This document shows, piece after piece, positions 44,323 through 54,006 of a DNA stretch of 64,000 bases. The stretch is from Halomonas sp. DQ26W. GTDB lineage: Bacteria; Pseudomonadota; Gammaproteobacteria; Pseudomonadales; Halomonadaceae. Made by a program: the position numbers and the translations under genes. Position 1 is the stretch's first letter, and every line of letters starts with the position of its first letter. The notes under the pieces are model-generated. The model searched no databases and was not told the DNA's origin. It saw only the letters and a program-made list of their open reading frames with translations. Where the stretch lies: the NCBI RefSeq assembly GCF_003339685.1, contig NZ_QPKI01000011.1, positions 2,019-66,018 of the forward strand. Reading direction: 5' to 3'.

Positions 44323-45552
44323 TTGGCGTTTCGATTTCAACGCCGCATTACCCTGGCACCTGGGCTGCGGCTGAACCTGAGCAAGCGCGGCCTGGGCCTT
44401 TCGGTGGGGCCGCGGGGAGCGAGTCTCAGCATGGGGCCCAGTGGCGTCCACGGGCATGCCGGCATACCGGGCACGGGCTTGGCCTATCGGCAGAAGCTCA
44501 ACGTCCGGAACCGGCGAGGGAGTTGGCCAGGTAGTGGGGCGGGGCAATCACGCCCCGCGGCTGCCATGGATGCGCTACTGGCACAGGGCGAGTCGCTTCC
44601 CATTCGACTCGACATCGATAGCGATGGAAACATCGATTACTTCCACGGCGACGGCACACCCATGGGGGATAAGGAGGCCCGCTTATTGCGGCGGCATGCC
44701 AGGGAGTCCCTGCGTGAGCAGTTGGCACAACACTGCGAACGTCTCAACGCCGACCTTGATCGCCTCGGGAAGCTGCACGAGGATACCCCTCACCCGCACC
44801 ACAACGGTTACACCACCCAAGGTTTCACCGAAGTGCCACCGTCACCTCCGGAGCCGAGTCCGCCTGTCTGGTGGCATTTCCTGTGGCCGCCGGCCAAGCG
44901 ACAGGTGGCAATGGAGAATCATCGTCGCCAGGCTGCCTTCGAAGAAGCCTACCGTAGCTGGGAGTGGCGCAAGGCGGAGCACGATGCGGCAGAGTTTGCC
45001 CGCCAACAGCGCGAGAGCGAAGGCGTGATGCATGACCTCGACGCCATGGAGCAGACCCTGGGCGAGCGGCTGGAGGAGATCGACTGGCCCCGTGAAACGG
45101 CCATCGACTTCGACCTCGGTAGCGATGTGAGCACCATCGCGGTCGACATCGACCTTCCGAGCGAGGACGAGATGCCGGACCGCTACTGGACCATGCCAGC
45201 CAAGCAGGTAAAGCTGACGCCACGCAAGCTGAGTGACACTCGGCAGCGCAAGCTCTACCGGGACCATGTCCACGGGATCGCGTTTCGCGTGCTGGGAGCC
45301 GTCTTCGCCCGCTTGCCCACGGTTCAAGAGTCACGGGTTTCGGGTTACCGCCAGATCACTGACGCCGCTAAGGGCGGCGAACGGGATCAGTACCTCTACA
45401 GCGTCAAGGTCTCCCGCAGCCAGTGGCAGAAGATCCACTTCGACAAGCTGGATCAGGTGGACCCGGTTGCCGCCGTGGAGGCTTTCGCGCTGCGCCGTGA
45501 TATGACCAAAACCGGCATTTTCCGCGACATCGAGCCATTCAAGCTGGTGTAG
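44323..45552 (+). CDS. DUF4236-domain protein with long C-terminal extension
   Basis: About 409 residues. I prefer TTG at 44323, which has AGGAG seven bases upstream and yields MAFRFQRRI, the usual family start; an ATG at 44317 abuts the ribosome site. The DUF4236 domain is clear ([30 protein letters not shown]). The rest has a proline-rich linker, a coiled coil near 210-260 and a basic C-terminal domain ([26 protein letters not shown]) I cannot name. Function unknown. It lies 80 bases before the helicase gene of the composite locus. Confidence 0.8.
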   Translation: MAFRFQRRITLAPGLRLNLSKRGLGLSVGPRGASLSMGPSGVHGHAGIPGTGLAYRQKLNVRNRRGSWPGSGAGQSRPAAAMDALLAQGESLPIRLDIDSDGNIDYFHGDGTPMGDKEARLLRRHARESLREQLAQHCERLNADLDRLGKLHEDTPHPHHNGYTTQGFTEVPPSPPEPSPPVWWHFLWPPAKRQVAMENHRRQAAFEEAYRSWEWRKAEHDAAEFARQQRESEGVMHDLDAMEQTLGERLEEIDWPRETAIDFDLGSDVSTIAVDIDLPSEDEMPDRYWTMPAKQVKLTPRKLSDTRQRKLYRDHVHGIAFRVLGAVFARLPTVQESRVSGYRQITDAAKGGERDQYLYSVKVSRSQWQKIHFDKLDQVDPVAAVEAFALRRDMTKTGIFRDIEPFKLV

Positions 45553-45634
45553 TCCATGCCCAAAGGCGCCTTGCTCTCACTTCATGGAAGCCACAGAGTA
45601 TGGCTATAAAGTAATAACAGAGTAGGTTGCAAGG

Positions 45635-48514
45635 ATGACCACAGAGCGCATCACCGACTACCACGCCAAATACTTCGCCTATGAGCTGACGCGTCAGCGC
45701 CGTGGGGGCGATGTCGACCGGCTGGCAACCTCGCTGTTCGATGCCTCTGTCGACCTAAACCCTCATCAGATCGATGCGGCTCTGTTTGCTCTCAAGAACC
45801 CGCTAACCAAGGGGGTATTGCTGGCCGATGAGGTAGGGCTGGGCAAGACCATCGAGGCCGCGCTGGTCATCTGCCAATACTGGGCGGAGCGTCGGCGCCG
45901 TCTGGTAGTGATTGCCCCGGCTGCCCTTCGCAAGCAGTGGGCCAACGAGCTGTCCGAGAAATTCCATTTGCCGACCCAGGTGCTGGATGCGCGCACCTAC
46001 AAGCAGCAACGTGACCAAGGGATCTACGACCCGCTGGATCAGGACGTTATCAGCGTGATGTCCTATCACTTCGCGGTGAAGCTGGAACCCCAGTTGCGCA
46101 CCATTCCATGGGACCTTGTGGTGATCGACGAGGCCCACAAGCTACGTAATGCACACCGCGAGAGTCATCGTACCGGTCAGGCTATCAAGCGCACCTTCGC
46201 CGGGAGCCGCAAGCTTCTGCTGACGGCGACGCCTCTGCAGAATTCGCTTCTGGAGCTCTACGGGCTCTCGACAGTAATTGATGATCAGCTGTTCGGTGAC
46301 GCGATCAGCTTCCGTCGTCAGTTCATGCGCGATGGTAATGACATCGAAGCGCTTCGCCAGCGCCTTGGTGAGTTCGTCAAGCGCACACTCCGCCGCCAGG
46401 TGTTGGAGTACGTGCAGTACACCGAGCGAAAGGCACTGACGATACCGTTTACCCCGTCGCAGGACGAACAGCGGCTCTACCACTTGGTCTCTGGCTACCT
46501 GGAGCGCGAAGATAGCTATGGGGTGCCCACTCGTCAACGCCACTTGGTGTCGCTGGTCATACGTAAGCTGCTGGCGTCCTCTACCACCGCCATCATCCAA
46601 ACGCTGGAGACGCTCAAGGAGCGGCTTGAGTCGCTTCATGACCGACATCAGGTCGAGCAAGACTGGCTGGAGCGGCTGTTGGCTGATGAGTCACTCGATG
46701 AGGAGTTATTGGAACTCGCCGACGCTGATGAGGTGGAGGAAGGTAATGTCCGGTATCTGGAAGAGGAGATCAACCCGACCCGATTGCAGGGCGAGATAGC
46801 AGAAATCGAGCAGTATCTAAACCTGGCTCGGGGGATCCACGAGGATGCCAAGTCTCATGCACTGGTGACTGCGCTGGAAACCGGCTTTGCCCGTATGGAT
46901 GAGATGGGGGCCCCGCGCAAGGCGGTGGTATTCACCGAGTCTCGCCGAACCCTGGAGTACCTCAGCCGCTTTCTGGAACGCCAAGGGTTTGCCGATGAGG
47001 TCGTCACCTTCAGCGGAACCAACAATAGCCCGGGGATCACGGGTATTTACCAGCGCTGGCTGGCAAAGCATGCCAGCAGCGACCAAGTGACCGGTAGCCC
47101 TGCTATTGATCGCCGCACTGCCATCACAGACCACTTCCGTGACAAGGCTCAGATCCTGGTGGCCACCGAGGCTGCTGCCGAAGGGGTCAACCTGCAGTTC
47201 TGCAACCTGGTGGTGAACTACGATTTACCCTGGAACCCTCAGCGTGTGGAGCAGCGCATCGGACGCTGCCACCGCTATGGCCAGCAGTTCGATGTAGTGG
47301 TGGTCAACTTCCTCAACCAGCGAAACGAGGCCGATAAGCGCGTCCTCGAGCTGCTGAGCGAGAAGTTCCAGCTGTTTGATGGAGTGTTTGGAGCATCCGA
47401 TGAGATTCTCGGTCGGCTCGAGTCTGGCGTGGATGTCGAGAAGCGCATCGCCGATATCTACGCTACCTGCCGCACGCCGACCGCCATCGAGGCGGCCTTC
47501 GCAGAGCTGCGTGAGCAGCTGGAGGTCGATATCGATGCTCGTATGCGGGAGACGGAGAACAAGCTGCTCGAGCACTTCGACGAGCAGATCCACGACATGC
47601 TGCGCGTTCAGCGCGACAAGGCCGAGGCCCAGCTTGACCGCACCGGTAAGCTGTTCTGGAAGCTGACCCGGCACTGCCTAGGGGAACAGGCCAAGTTCAA
47701 CGACAGCAGCTTGACCTTTCACTTGGAGGCTTCCCCGGTACAGAGCGTGCTCGCCGGTGACTACTGGCTGATTCGCAAGGGAAAGGGCATCAAGCCACCC
47801 GAGCATGCCCATGTCTATCGGCTGACCCATCCGCTGGGCGAGCATGTCCTCGATAGCGGCCGCCGCCGGGAGACGTCGGCTGCCACGCTGCGCTTCCTGC
47901 TATCGGGCCACCCGCTGCGAATATCGGTACTCGAACAGCTCACCACTCGTAGTGGCTGGCTGGAGCTGAATCTGCTCGAGCTGGACAGCTTTCAGCATGA
48001 GGAGCACCTGGTCTTCACTGCCCTTGCTGACGATGGCACACACCTTGACCAGGAGGCCTGTGAGCGGCTCTTCAATGTGACGGCTGAGGTAGTACCCGAT
48101 AGCGCACCCGAACCCCCTCAGGAGCTCCCTGCGTTGGCCAAGCGGCAGCTGGATGCCACCCTCAGCCGTGTGCTTGAGGAGAATCACGGATACTTCCAGC
48201 GCGAGCGCGACAAGCTGGAGGCCTGGGCCGATGATCAGGTCGCTTCCAGTGAAGCACAACTGGAGGACACGCGGGCCAAGATCAAGGATGCCAAACGCCG
48301 CTCACGCACCGCCGAGACCCTTGAAGAGCAGAAGGCCGCGCAGGAAGCACTCAAGACGCTTGAGCGTCAGCAGCGACGCGACCGTCAGGCGATATTCGAC
48401 GTGCAGGATGAGATCGAGGAGAAGCGCGACGCACTCATCGACGCCCTGGAGCGCCAGATGCACCGCAAGAGCCAGACGCATCGACTGTTCCGGATACGCT
48501 GGGAGCTTGCATGA
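45635..48514 (+). CDS. SNF2-family helicase of the composite restriction locus (DrmD/RapA-like)
   Basis: A 959-residue SF2 translocase. Motif I LADEVGLGKTIEA (about 63-75), motif II VVIDEAHKLRN (about 163-173), motif III LLTATPLQN, motif V VATEAAAEGVNLQ (about 508) and motif VI QRIGRCHRYGQ (about 538). The C-terminal 250 residues contain long coiled coils (near 820-930) typical of helicases attached to DISARM and other modification-linked defence systems. DISARM's drmA, drmB and drmC are absent, so this is not DISARM. A terminator follows, separating it from the methyltransferase gene. Confidence 0.9.
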   Translation: MTTERITDYHAKYFAYELTRQRRGGDVDRLATSLFDASVDLNPHQIDAALFALKNPLTKGVLLADEVGLGKTIEAALVICQYWAERRRRLVVIAPAALRKQWANELSEKFHLPTQVLDARTYKQQRDQGIYDPLDQDVISVMSYHFAVKLEPQLRTIPWDLVVIDEAHKLRNAHRESHRTGQAIKRTFAGSRKLLLTATPLQNSLLELYGLSTVIDDQLFGDAISFRRQFMRDGNDIEALRQRLGEFVKRTLRRQVLEYVQYTERKALTIPFTPSQDEQRLYHLVSGYLEREDSYGVPTRQRHLVSLVIRKLLASSTTAIIQTLETLKERLESLHDRHQVEQDWLERLLADESLDEELLELADADEVEEGNVRYLEEEINPTRLQGEIAEIEQYLNLARGIHEDAKSHALVTALETGFARMDEMGAPRKAVVFTESRRTLEYLSRFLERQGFADEVVTFSGTNNSPGITGIYQRWLAKHASSDQVTGSPAIDRRTAITDHFRDKAQILVATEAAAEGVNLQFCNLVVNYDLPWNPQRVEQRIGRCHRYGQQFDVVVVNFLNQRNEADKRVLELLSEKFQLFDGVFGASDEILGRLESGVDVEKRIADIYATCRTPTAIEAAFAELREQLEVDIDARMRETENKLLEHFDEQIHDMLRVQRDKAEAQLDRTGKLFWKLTRHCLGEQAKFNDSSLTFHLEASPVQSVLAGDYWLIRKGKGIKPPEHAHVYRLTHPLGEHVLDSGRRRETSAATLRFLLSGHPLRISVLEQLTTRSGWLELNLLELDSFQHEEHLVFTALADDGTHLDQEACERLFNVTAEVVPDSAPEPPQELPALAKRQLDATLSRVLEENHGYFQRERDKLEAWADDQVASSEAQLEDTRAKIKDAKRRSRTAETLEEQKAAQEALKTLERQQRRDRQAIFDVQDEIEEKRDALIDALERQMHRKSQTHRLFRIRWELA

Positions 48515-48576
48515 AACCGCGCAGGACATGACGGGGAGGCGTGCTGACCGGTATCATTCTGGCAAACGAATCAACA

Positions 48577-48606
48577 GGGGCTGAGCACATCGCTCAGCCC
48601 CGTTTT
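48577..48606 (+). terminator. Terminator between helicase and methyltransferase genes
   Basis: GGGGCTGAGC / GCTCAGCCCC with a 5-base loop and GTTTTG after it. The AT-rich stretch 48620-48650 downstream may hold a new promoter for the methyltransferase gene. Confidence 0.8.
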
Positions 48607-48659
48607 GCGCATATCGCATTGATTTTTAAAATCTTTGCAAGGGATGATGGGATTGCCCA

Positions 48660-51600
48660 ATGAATGTAGCAACAGTCGACGGTCACAAGGAACGCTTCAT
48701 CAAGCTGCTCCATGAGCTGTTCCAGCTCGACAAACCGGAGCTGGACTTCGGGCTTTATCGCATCATGCACGCCAAGAGCGACCAGCTCTCCCGGTTCATC
48801 CGCGAGGACCTGGCCCAGGCCATCGAAGAGGCGTTTGCCGAGCAGGGCGAGCAGCAGCTGGCAGCGATGCGCCAGGAGATCGAGGAAAAGCGCCGTCAGG
48901 CCGAAGAGCTGGGCGCCCCGGACCCGGATAGGGCCCCGGCGGTGAAGCAGGCGAGGGCCGCCTACGACGTCGCCAAGCGCGAGCATAACGCCTCGGCGGA
49001 CATCTACGACCACCTCTACCGTTTCTTCTCGCGCTACTACGACAAGGGCGACTTCATGAGTCGCCGCCACCATGTCGCTGAAAACGACAGTCGGGCCGCC
49101 CCCTATGCGGTACCCTACGATGGTCGAGAGGTCTACCTCCACTGGGCCAACAAGGATCAGTACTACGTAAAGTCTTCTGAGACACTCTCAAACTTTACTT
49201 TTGAGCTCGGAAAAGCCATTCAGAAAGAGATGAAACGAAGAGGGCTACAGCCTTCATTGGATCTCGGTGTTGTACAAGATGCTTACAAGGTTCATCTTCG
49301 AGTAGTTGACGCCACCGAAGGCGAACATAACGATGTGAAGGAAAGCACTGAGCGCTACTTCATCATCCATCGCGATGAGCCGGTGCGTCCGGATGGAGCC
49401 GATCTGGTACTGCAGTTCGAGTATCGGCCGGACCCGGAGAAAACGGGCCAGAGTAGCACCTGGCAGAAGAAACTGCTCGAGGATGCGGAAGACGTCATCA
49501 TGGCGTCGCTTCGTACCACAGATGGGGTTGCCGCCTTCCGAGATGGGCTGGCAACCAAGGCGCCAACAGACAAGCAGAGAGAGCGTACTTTGCTGGGTAA
49601 GTACCTGCAGCAGTACACCGCCCGCAACACCATGGATTACTTTATCCACAAGGACTTGGGCGGCTTCCTCTCCCGAGAGCTGGACTTCTACATCAAGAAC
49701 GAGATTCTGCGCCTGGACGATATTGACAATGCCGGTGTGCTGATCGTCGAACAGCAGCTAAAGAAAGTTCAGGTGCTGCGCAAGATTGCCAAGCAGATTA
49801 TTACCTTTCTGGCACAGTTGGAGAATTTTCAGAAAAAGCTTTGGCTCAAGAGGAAGTTTGTTAAAGAGGCTGATTACTGTCTCACGCTTGACAAGCTTGA
49901 AGGAAGAGAAGAGATTTTGTATGAGATTTTTCAGCAAGAATTGCAGCGTAAGCAATGGGTGGATTTTTACGCTATAAACTTGGATGAGCTTGATGGTGAT
50001 TTGAGCAGCAAGAGTGTGAGCGAGCTTGTGAAAAATGAGAAATACCGGTTTCTCATGGTTGATACGGCTTTGCTCCCAAAGAGCCTCAAATATGAGATTT
50101 CTAATTTGTCGTATGGTGAAGGTGATTGCCTAGACGGCGTTTTAGTTCAATCAGATTCATTTCATGCATCTAGGCTCATGGCTAGTAGCCTTCGAAGCTC
50201 TGTTGATACAATTTACATTGATCCGCCCTATAATACAGGTAAGGATGACTTTATTTACAAGGATGGATACCAGTCATCTAGCTGGTTGTCTATGGTTTAT
50301 GATCGAATTTCCAATTCTCATGAATTTTTAAGGGAATCAGGCGGTTTCTTCTCTAGTTGTGATGAGAATGAATTTAAAAATTTGTCTAGAGTTGTCGAGA
50401 ATATATTTGGTGAAAATAATTTTGTTAGCGAATTCGTCTGGAAGACAGATGGTAACTTTGACAATCAAGCCAAGGTCAAGCTTGCGCATGAGTACATTTT
50501 GTTTTATTCAAAGAATAGAGACCACTTGCCTTATCCAAGCGCAATAGAGGGTTGGGCTAGTGAAGATAGCAAGCTATTTAATGATAATATTGTCAACACA
50601 ATAGTAAAAAATGGTCCCAAAAACCCTCCTGGTGATGTCATCCTCCCAGTAGGCTTTCCATCAAATGAACAGGACTTTTTTCTAAAAAATGACGATATAA
50701 CATGGCCAAAGTACAGTGTTGATGTGGAAGTCAATGATTGGAAGCTTTCTCATGAAGTCAAAGCAAGGTCTGGGTGGAGCTCCAAAACTTTACTGTTGCA
50801 GTTTATTGAGTCTGGGTTGAATCCAGTATATGACAACAAGGGTCAAGAGACAGTGTTCTACTTGACAAAGAATGGTGCAATTGAGTCAAAGAAAAAAAGA
50901 AGCAAAGACCATGGGCATATAACTTCATTGATACAAAAGGTAGGCACAACACAGTCTACCAGCTCACTTCTTAATCACATGGGCGTCCCGTACCCAGACT
51001 ACCCTAAGCCTATTGGGTTGATGCGGCATATCGCATCTATTGTAAAAGATTCTAAATTTATCTTAGATTATTTTGCTGGATCTGGGTCAACTGCCCATGG
51101 GGTCATTGAGGAAAGCAGGGGGAGCGGTAAAAAAATTAAATACGCCTTGATCGAAATGGGTGAGCATTTTGATTCGGTGATGAAGCCTAGAATTCATAAG
51201 GCAGTTTACTCATCAAGTTGGAGGGATCAGGCCCCTAAAAAGGATGACAATGGTGAATTAGGGGGGCTGTCTCATGCTTTTAAATATTTTCGGCTTGAAA
51301 GCTACGACGACACCTTAAATAACCTCAAGCTGGACGATAATGCCCAGCGTGATGCGCTGATGGAGCAGAATCCGGAGCTGCGCCGCGACTACACACTCAA
51401 GTACCTGCTCGACGTGGAAACCCGTGGCTCGGCCAGCCTGCTCAATACTGAGTGGTTCCGTGACCCCGAGGGCTATACGCTGAATGTCAAGCAGCCCGGC
51501 AGTGATGAAACCCGCGAAACGGCCGTCGATTTGGTCGAGACCTTTAATTGGCTGATCGGCCTGCATGTCACTCACCTCGACAAGCCGCGGACCTATATCG

Positions 51601-51983
51601 CCCGCTTCAAGCGCGAGGAAGACCCCGAGCTGCCGGAGGACCAGAACACCCGGCTCAAGGCAGAAGGCCTGCGAGAGAATGAGGACGGCGCCTACTGGAT
51701 TCGCCAGGTTGAAGGGCATGTGCGCCGCATTCCGGGCAGCGACGAGGACCTGGCCAAGGTGTTGGTGGTTTGGCGTAAGCTGACCGACGACCCCGAGAAG
51801 GATGCCGCGGTGCTGGAAGCGCTGCTGGAAAAGTACAAGATCGGCACCACCGACAGTGAGTTCGATGCCATTTACATCAACGGCCCGCACGGCTTGAACC
51901 TGACCGGCAGTGCACGTAGCCGAGTGCACAGCCTGGAAGAGACCTTCCATGCCCGCATGTGGGAGGGATGTGACGATGAGTAA
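48660..51983 (+). CDS. Adenine-specific DNA methyltransferase, beta class (Mod-like)
   Basis: A 1107-residue protein. Motif IV IDPPYNTG (about 520) precedes motif I DYFAGSGST (about 802), the beta-class order of type III Mod enzymes that make N6-methyladenine. The region between should include target recognition. The first 480 residues are helical with a coiled coil (QLAAMRQEIEEKRRQAEEL) and are unusually long for Mod; the last 200 residues continue after motif I. Base use changes inside the gene: about 49790-51310 is AT-rich, the flanks GC-rich. Overlaps the ATPase gene by eight bases. Confidence 0.92.
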   Translation: MNVATVDGHKERFIKLLHELFQLDKPELDFGLYRIMHAKSDQLSRFIREDLAQAIEEAFAEQGEQQLAAMRQEIEEKRRQAEELGAPDPDRAPAVKQARAAYDVAKREHNASADIYDHLYRFFSRYYDKGDFMSRRHHVAENDSRAAPYAVPYDGREVYLHWANKDQYYVKSSETLSNFTFELGKAIQKEMKRRGLQPSLDLGVVQDAYKVHLRVVDATEGEHNDVKESTERYFIIHRDEPVRPDGADLVLQFEYRPDPEKTGQSSTWQKKLLEDAEDVIMASLRTTDGVAAFRDGLATKAPTDKQRERTLLGKYLQQYTARNTMDYFIHKDLGGFLSRELDFYIKNEILRLDDIDNAGVLIVEQQLKKVQVLRKIAKQIITFLAQLENFQKKLWLKRKFVKEADYCLTLDKLEGREEILYEIFQQELQRKQWVDFYAINLDELDGDLSSKSVSELVKNEKYRFLMVDTALLPKSLKYEISNLSYGEGDCLDGVLVQSDSFHASRLMASSLRSSVDTIYIDPPYNTGKDDFIYKDGYQSSSWLSMVYDRISNSHEFLRESGGFFSSCDENEFKNLSRVVENIFGENNFVSEFVWKTDGNFDNQAKVKLAHEYILFYSKNRDHLPYPSAIEGWASEDSKLFNDNIVNTIVKNGPKNPPGDVILPVGFPSNEQDFFLKNDDITWPKYSVDVEVNDWKLSHEVKARSGWSSKTLLLQFIESGLNPVYDNKGQETVFYLTKNGAIESKKKRSKDHGHITSLIQKVGTTQSTSSLLNHMGVPYPDYPKPIGLMRHIASIVKDSKFILDYFAGSGSTAHGVIEESRGSGKKIKYALIEMGEHFDSVMKPRIHKAVYSSSWRDQAPKKDDNGELGGLSHAFKYFRLESYDDTLNNLKLDDNAQRDALMEQNPELRRDYTLKYLLDVETRGSASLLNTEWFRDPEGYTLNVKQPGSDETRETAVDLVETFNWLIGLHVTHLDKPRTYIARFKREEDPELPEDQNTRLKAEGLRENEDGAYWIRQVEGHVRRIPGSDEDLAKVLVVWRKLTDDPEKDAAVLEALLEKYKIGTTDSEFDAIYINGPHGLNLTGSARSRVHSLEETFHARMWEGCDDE

Positions 51984-53076
51984 AACAGGTTACCTGACGC
52001 ACCTTGAGATTCGAGGCTTTCGCTCTATTGCAGACATGTCTCTGGAGCTAGAGCCTCTTAATATCCTTATTGGGCCTAATGGTGCGGGAAAATCCAACTT
52101 CATTAATTTTTTCCGCTTCATGAATAAACTTCTGCAGAAGGATCTTCAGCTCTATGTTGCCGAACAGGGTGGAGCTGATTCACTGCTGCACTTTGGTCGT
52201 AAAAAAACGCCAGAGCTTCGAACCTATCTTCGCTTTGACCCAAACAGTTATGGCGCAACTCTAGTTCCTACTAATGATGGGCGCTTGGTATTTAAAGAAG
52301 AGTTTTGTGAGTTTTTTGCCGACAAAATTGGCTATATTGGGGGGAAGAAAAAAAAGTCTCTTGCGAAACCTGGTGTGGATGAATCGGGTCTGCCTAACCC
52401 GGGGCGAGTTTCCATTGAAAGTAATGTCTCTAGATACATTGCAGATTGGAAAGTCTATCATTTTCATGATACCAGCAGTACTGCACCGGTGAAGCAGGCG
52501 GGTGAACTACTAGATAGTGACCGTCTTCGAGAGCAGGGTGAGAATCTTGCCGCATTTCTCTATGATATCCAGCAGCATTGGCCAGATGCCTATGCGCGCA
52601 TCGTTACCACCGTTCAGCGGGTGGCTCCATTTTTCCATGACTTTATTTTGGAGCCCGATCGGCATAATAGCAGTAAGATTCGTTTAAGGTGGAAGCATAA
52701 GGGTAGCGATGCGTTTTTTGATGCGCACGCACTTTCTGACGGTACCTTGCGCTTTATCTGCATGGCAACGCTGTTGTTACAGCCTGAGCTCCCATCTGTT
52801 GTTTTGCTGGATGAGCCGGAATTAGGTCTGCATCCCTACGCTATCCAGTTGCTAGGCTCGATGCTGCGCTCAGCAAGCCAGTCTACACAGATAATAGCGT
52901 CAACTCAGTCAGTAACGCTGGCCAATGAGTTTGCGTCTGAAAATATGGTAATCGTGGAGCATCACGATAACAGCTCTACGTTCAAGCGCTTAGATGCCAA
53001 GGCATTGGAAACATGGCTTGAAGATTATCGCCTTGGAGATCTGTGGGAGAAAAACTTGTTGGGAGGTACGCCCTGA
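51976..53076 (+). CDS. ABC-type (AAA_21/AbiEii-like) ATPase, partner of the DUF4276 protein
   Basis: A 366-residue ATPase starting in the end of the methyltransferase gene. Walker A GPNGAGKSN (about 33-41), signature ALSDGTLRF (about 252-260), Walker B VVLLDEPELGLHP (about 274-286), followed by ASTQSV in the switch region. It is an SMC/RecF-like ATPase of the kind paired with TOPRIM-like effectors in abortive-infection systems (compare PARIS AriA/AriB and AbiL). Low GC. Overlaps the DUF4276 gene by one base, so the two are translated together. Confidence 0.88.
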   Translation: MSKTGYLTHLEIRGFRSIADMSLELEPLNILIGPNGAGKSNFINFFRFMNKLLQKDLQLYVAEQGGADSLLHFGRKKTPELRTYLRFDPNSYGATLVPTNDGRLVFKEEFCEFFADKIGYIGGKKKKSLAKPGVDESGLPNPGRVSIESNVSRYIADWKVYHFHDTSSTAPVKQAGELLDSDRLREQGENLAAFLYDIQQHWPDAYARIVTTVQRVAPFFHDFILEPDRHNSSKIRLRWKHKGSDAFFDAHALSDGTLRFICMATLLLQPELPSVVLLDEPELGLHPYAIQLLGSMLRSASQSTQIIASTQSVTLANEFASENMVIVEHHDNSSTFKRLDAKALETWLEDYRLGDLWEKNLLGGTP

Positions 53077-53675
53077 TGATTCGGTTGGGTATTAGCGTCG
53101 AGGGTGCTACTGAACGAGAGTTTGTGAGCCGGGTGCTTGCGCCTGAATTGGCAAGAAATCAGGTTTTTGCCAGCCCCATTGACATGCGGGGGCGTGTATC
53201 GCTACAACGAATTAGTCGTGAAATAAATAGCCTTCTGGCGATGTTTGACTATGTGACGACGTTTTATGATTTTTATGGCTTTCAAAAAAGGCCCCAAGGT
53301 GATGTGGAAGCTTTGGAGATTGCTATTTCTGAGCTTGTCTCGCCAGGGCAGAGGCATCGATTAATGCCTTATGTTCAGCAGTACGAGTTTGAAGCTCTGG
53401 TCTTGGCAGCACATGACCAAGCAGAGGCTGTCATGGCGATTAGGTCTCTTAGCGACCGTTTTAAAAAAATTGTTGCTGACAGCGGCGGCGCGGAGAAAGT
53501 GAATGATGGTTACGACACCTGTCCCTCGAGGCGCATCAAGGCGCTTGCCCCACAATACGAAAAAAAGTTTCACGGCCCCGTGATTCTTGAAGAGGGATTG
53601 GCTGCTGCCCGCGTTGGATGCCCACGCTTTGATGCATGGTTAACGCAATTATCACAACTCGCTGCGCAGGGTTAG
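53076..53675 (+). CDS. DUF4276 protein, putative TOPRIM-like effector
   Basis: A 199-residue protein starting in the stop of the ATPase gene (TGATG). VEGATEREFVSRVL near the N-terminus supplies the glutamate, and TFYDFYGF near residue 67 an aspartate, in the arrangement seen in TOPRIM-like folds; EFEALVLAAHD and CPSRRIKALAP further on are typical of DUF4276. The family is regularly found beside ATPases like the preceding gene. The effector role (nuclease or tRNA/RNA damage) is inferred from those pairs, not from this sequence. Confidence 0.85.
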   Translation: MIRLGISVEGATEREFVSRVLAPELARNQVFASPIDMRGRVSLQRISREINSLLAMFDYVTTFYDFYGFQKRPQGDVEALEIAISELVSPGQRHRLMPYVQQYEFEALVLAAHDQAEAVMAIRSLSDRFKKIVADSGGAEKVNDGYDTCPSRRIKALAPQYEKKFHGPVILEEGLAAARVGCPRFDAWLTQLSQLAAQG

Positions 53676-53746
53676 ATATGGTGATGATTTTAGATGTCAA
53701 CGGCTCTATCTGCTTGAACGCTGCTGGCACCCAAAGCGTCGATAAA

Positions 53747-53779
53747 GCGGTAATTGGTCTGAATATTTTCGATTACCGC
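53747..53779. promoter_or_regulatory. Inverted repeat before the 64-aa gene
   Basis: GCGGTAAT and ATTACCGC, perfect 8-bp arms 17 bases apart, ending 32 bases before the small gene. It could be an operator or an mRNA hairpin controlling the small gene and the Res gene behind it. Confidence 0.45.
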
Positions 53780-53811
53780 CACTACAATCACCTCATCAAG
53801 GAGGCACGGCC

Positions 53812-54006
53812 ATGACTCAGCTGTCATCGGACACTCAGAAAATGCTCGATAGCCTCCGCACTGCAGTGGCTAACACCCTGGAGCGTAAGCGTCGCCTCGG
53901 CCAGTACGCGGTGATCTGGCAGGACGGCAAGCCCGTGCTGGTGGGTGATGATGCGCCCAAGAAGCAGGTGGATGAACAGGGCGATCAGAACCGGGAGCCG
54001 CACTGA
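53812..54006 (+). CDS. Small protein encoded directly upstream of the Res-like gene
   Basis: A 64-residue protein with a strong AAGGAGG site. It has an N-terminal helix (TQKMLDSLRTAVANTLERKRRLGQ), a short beta segment (YAVIWQDGKPVLV) and a charged tail. The final TGATG couples it to the Res-like gene. The tight coupling suggests a subunit or assembly factor of the nuclease; no family recognised. Confidence 0.8.
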   Translation: MTQLSSDTQKMLDSLRTAVANTLERKRRLGQYAVIWQDGKPVLVGDDAPKKQVDEQGDQNREPH

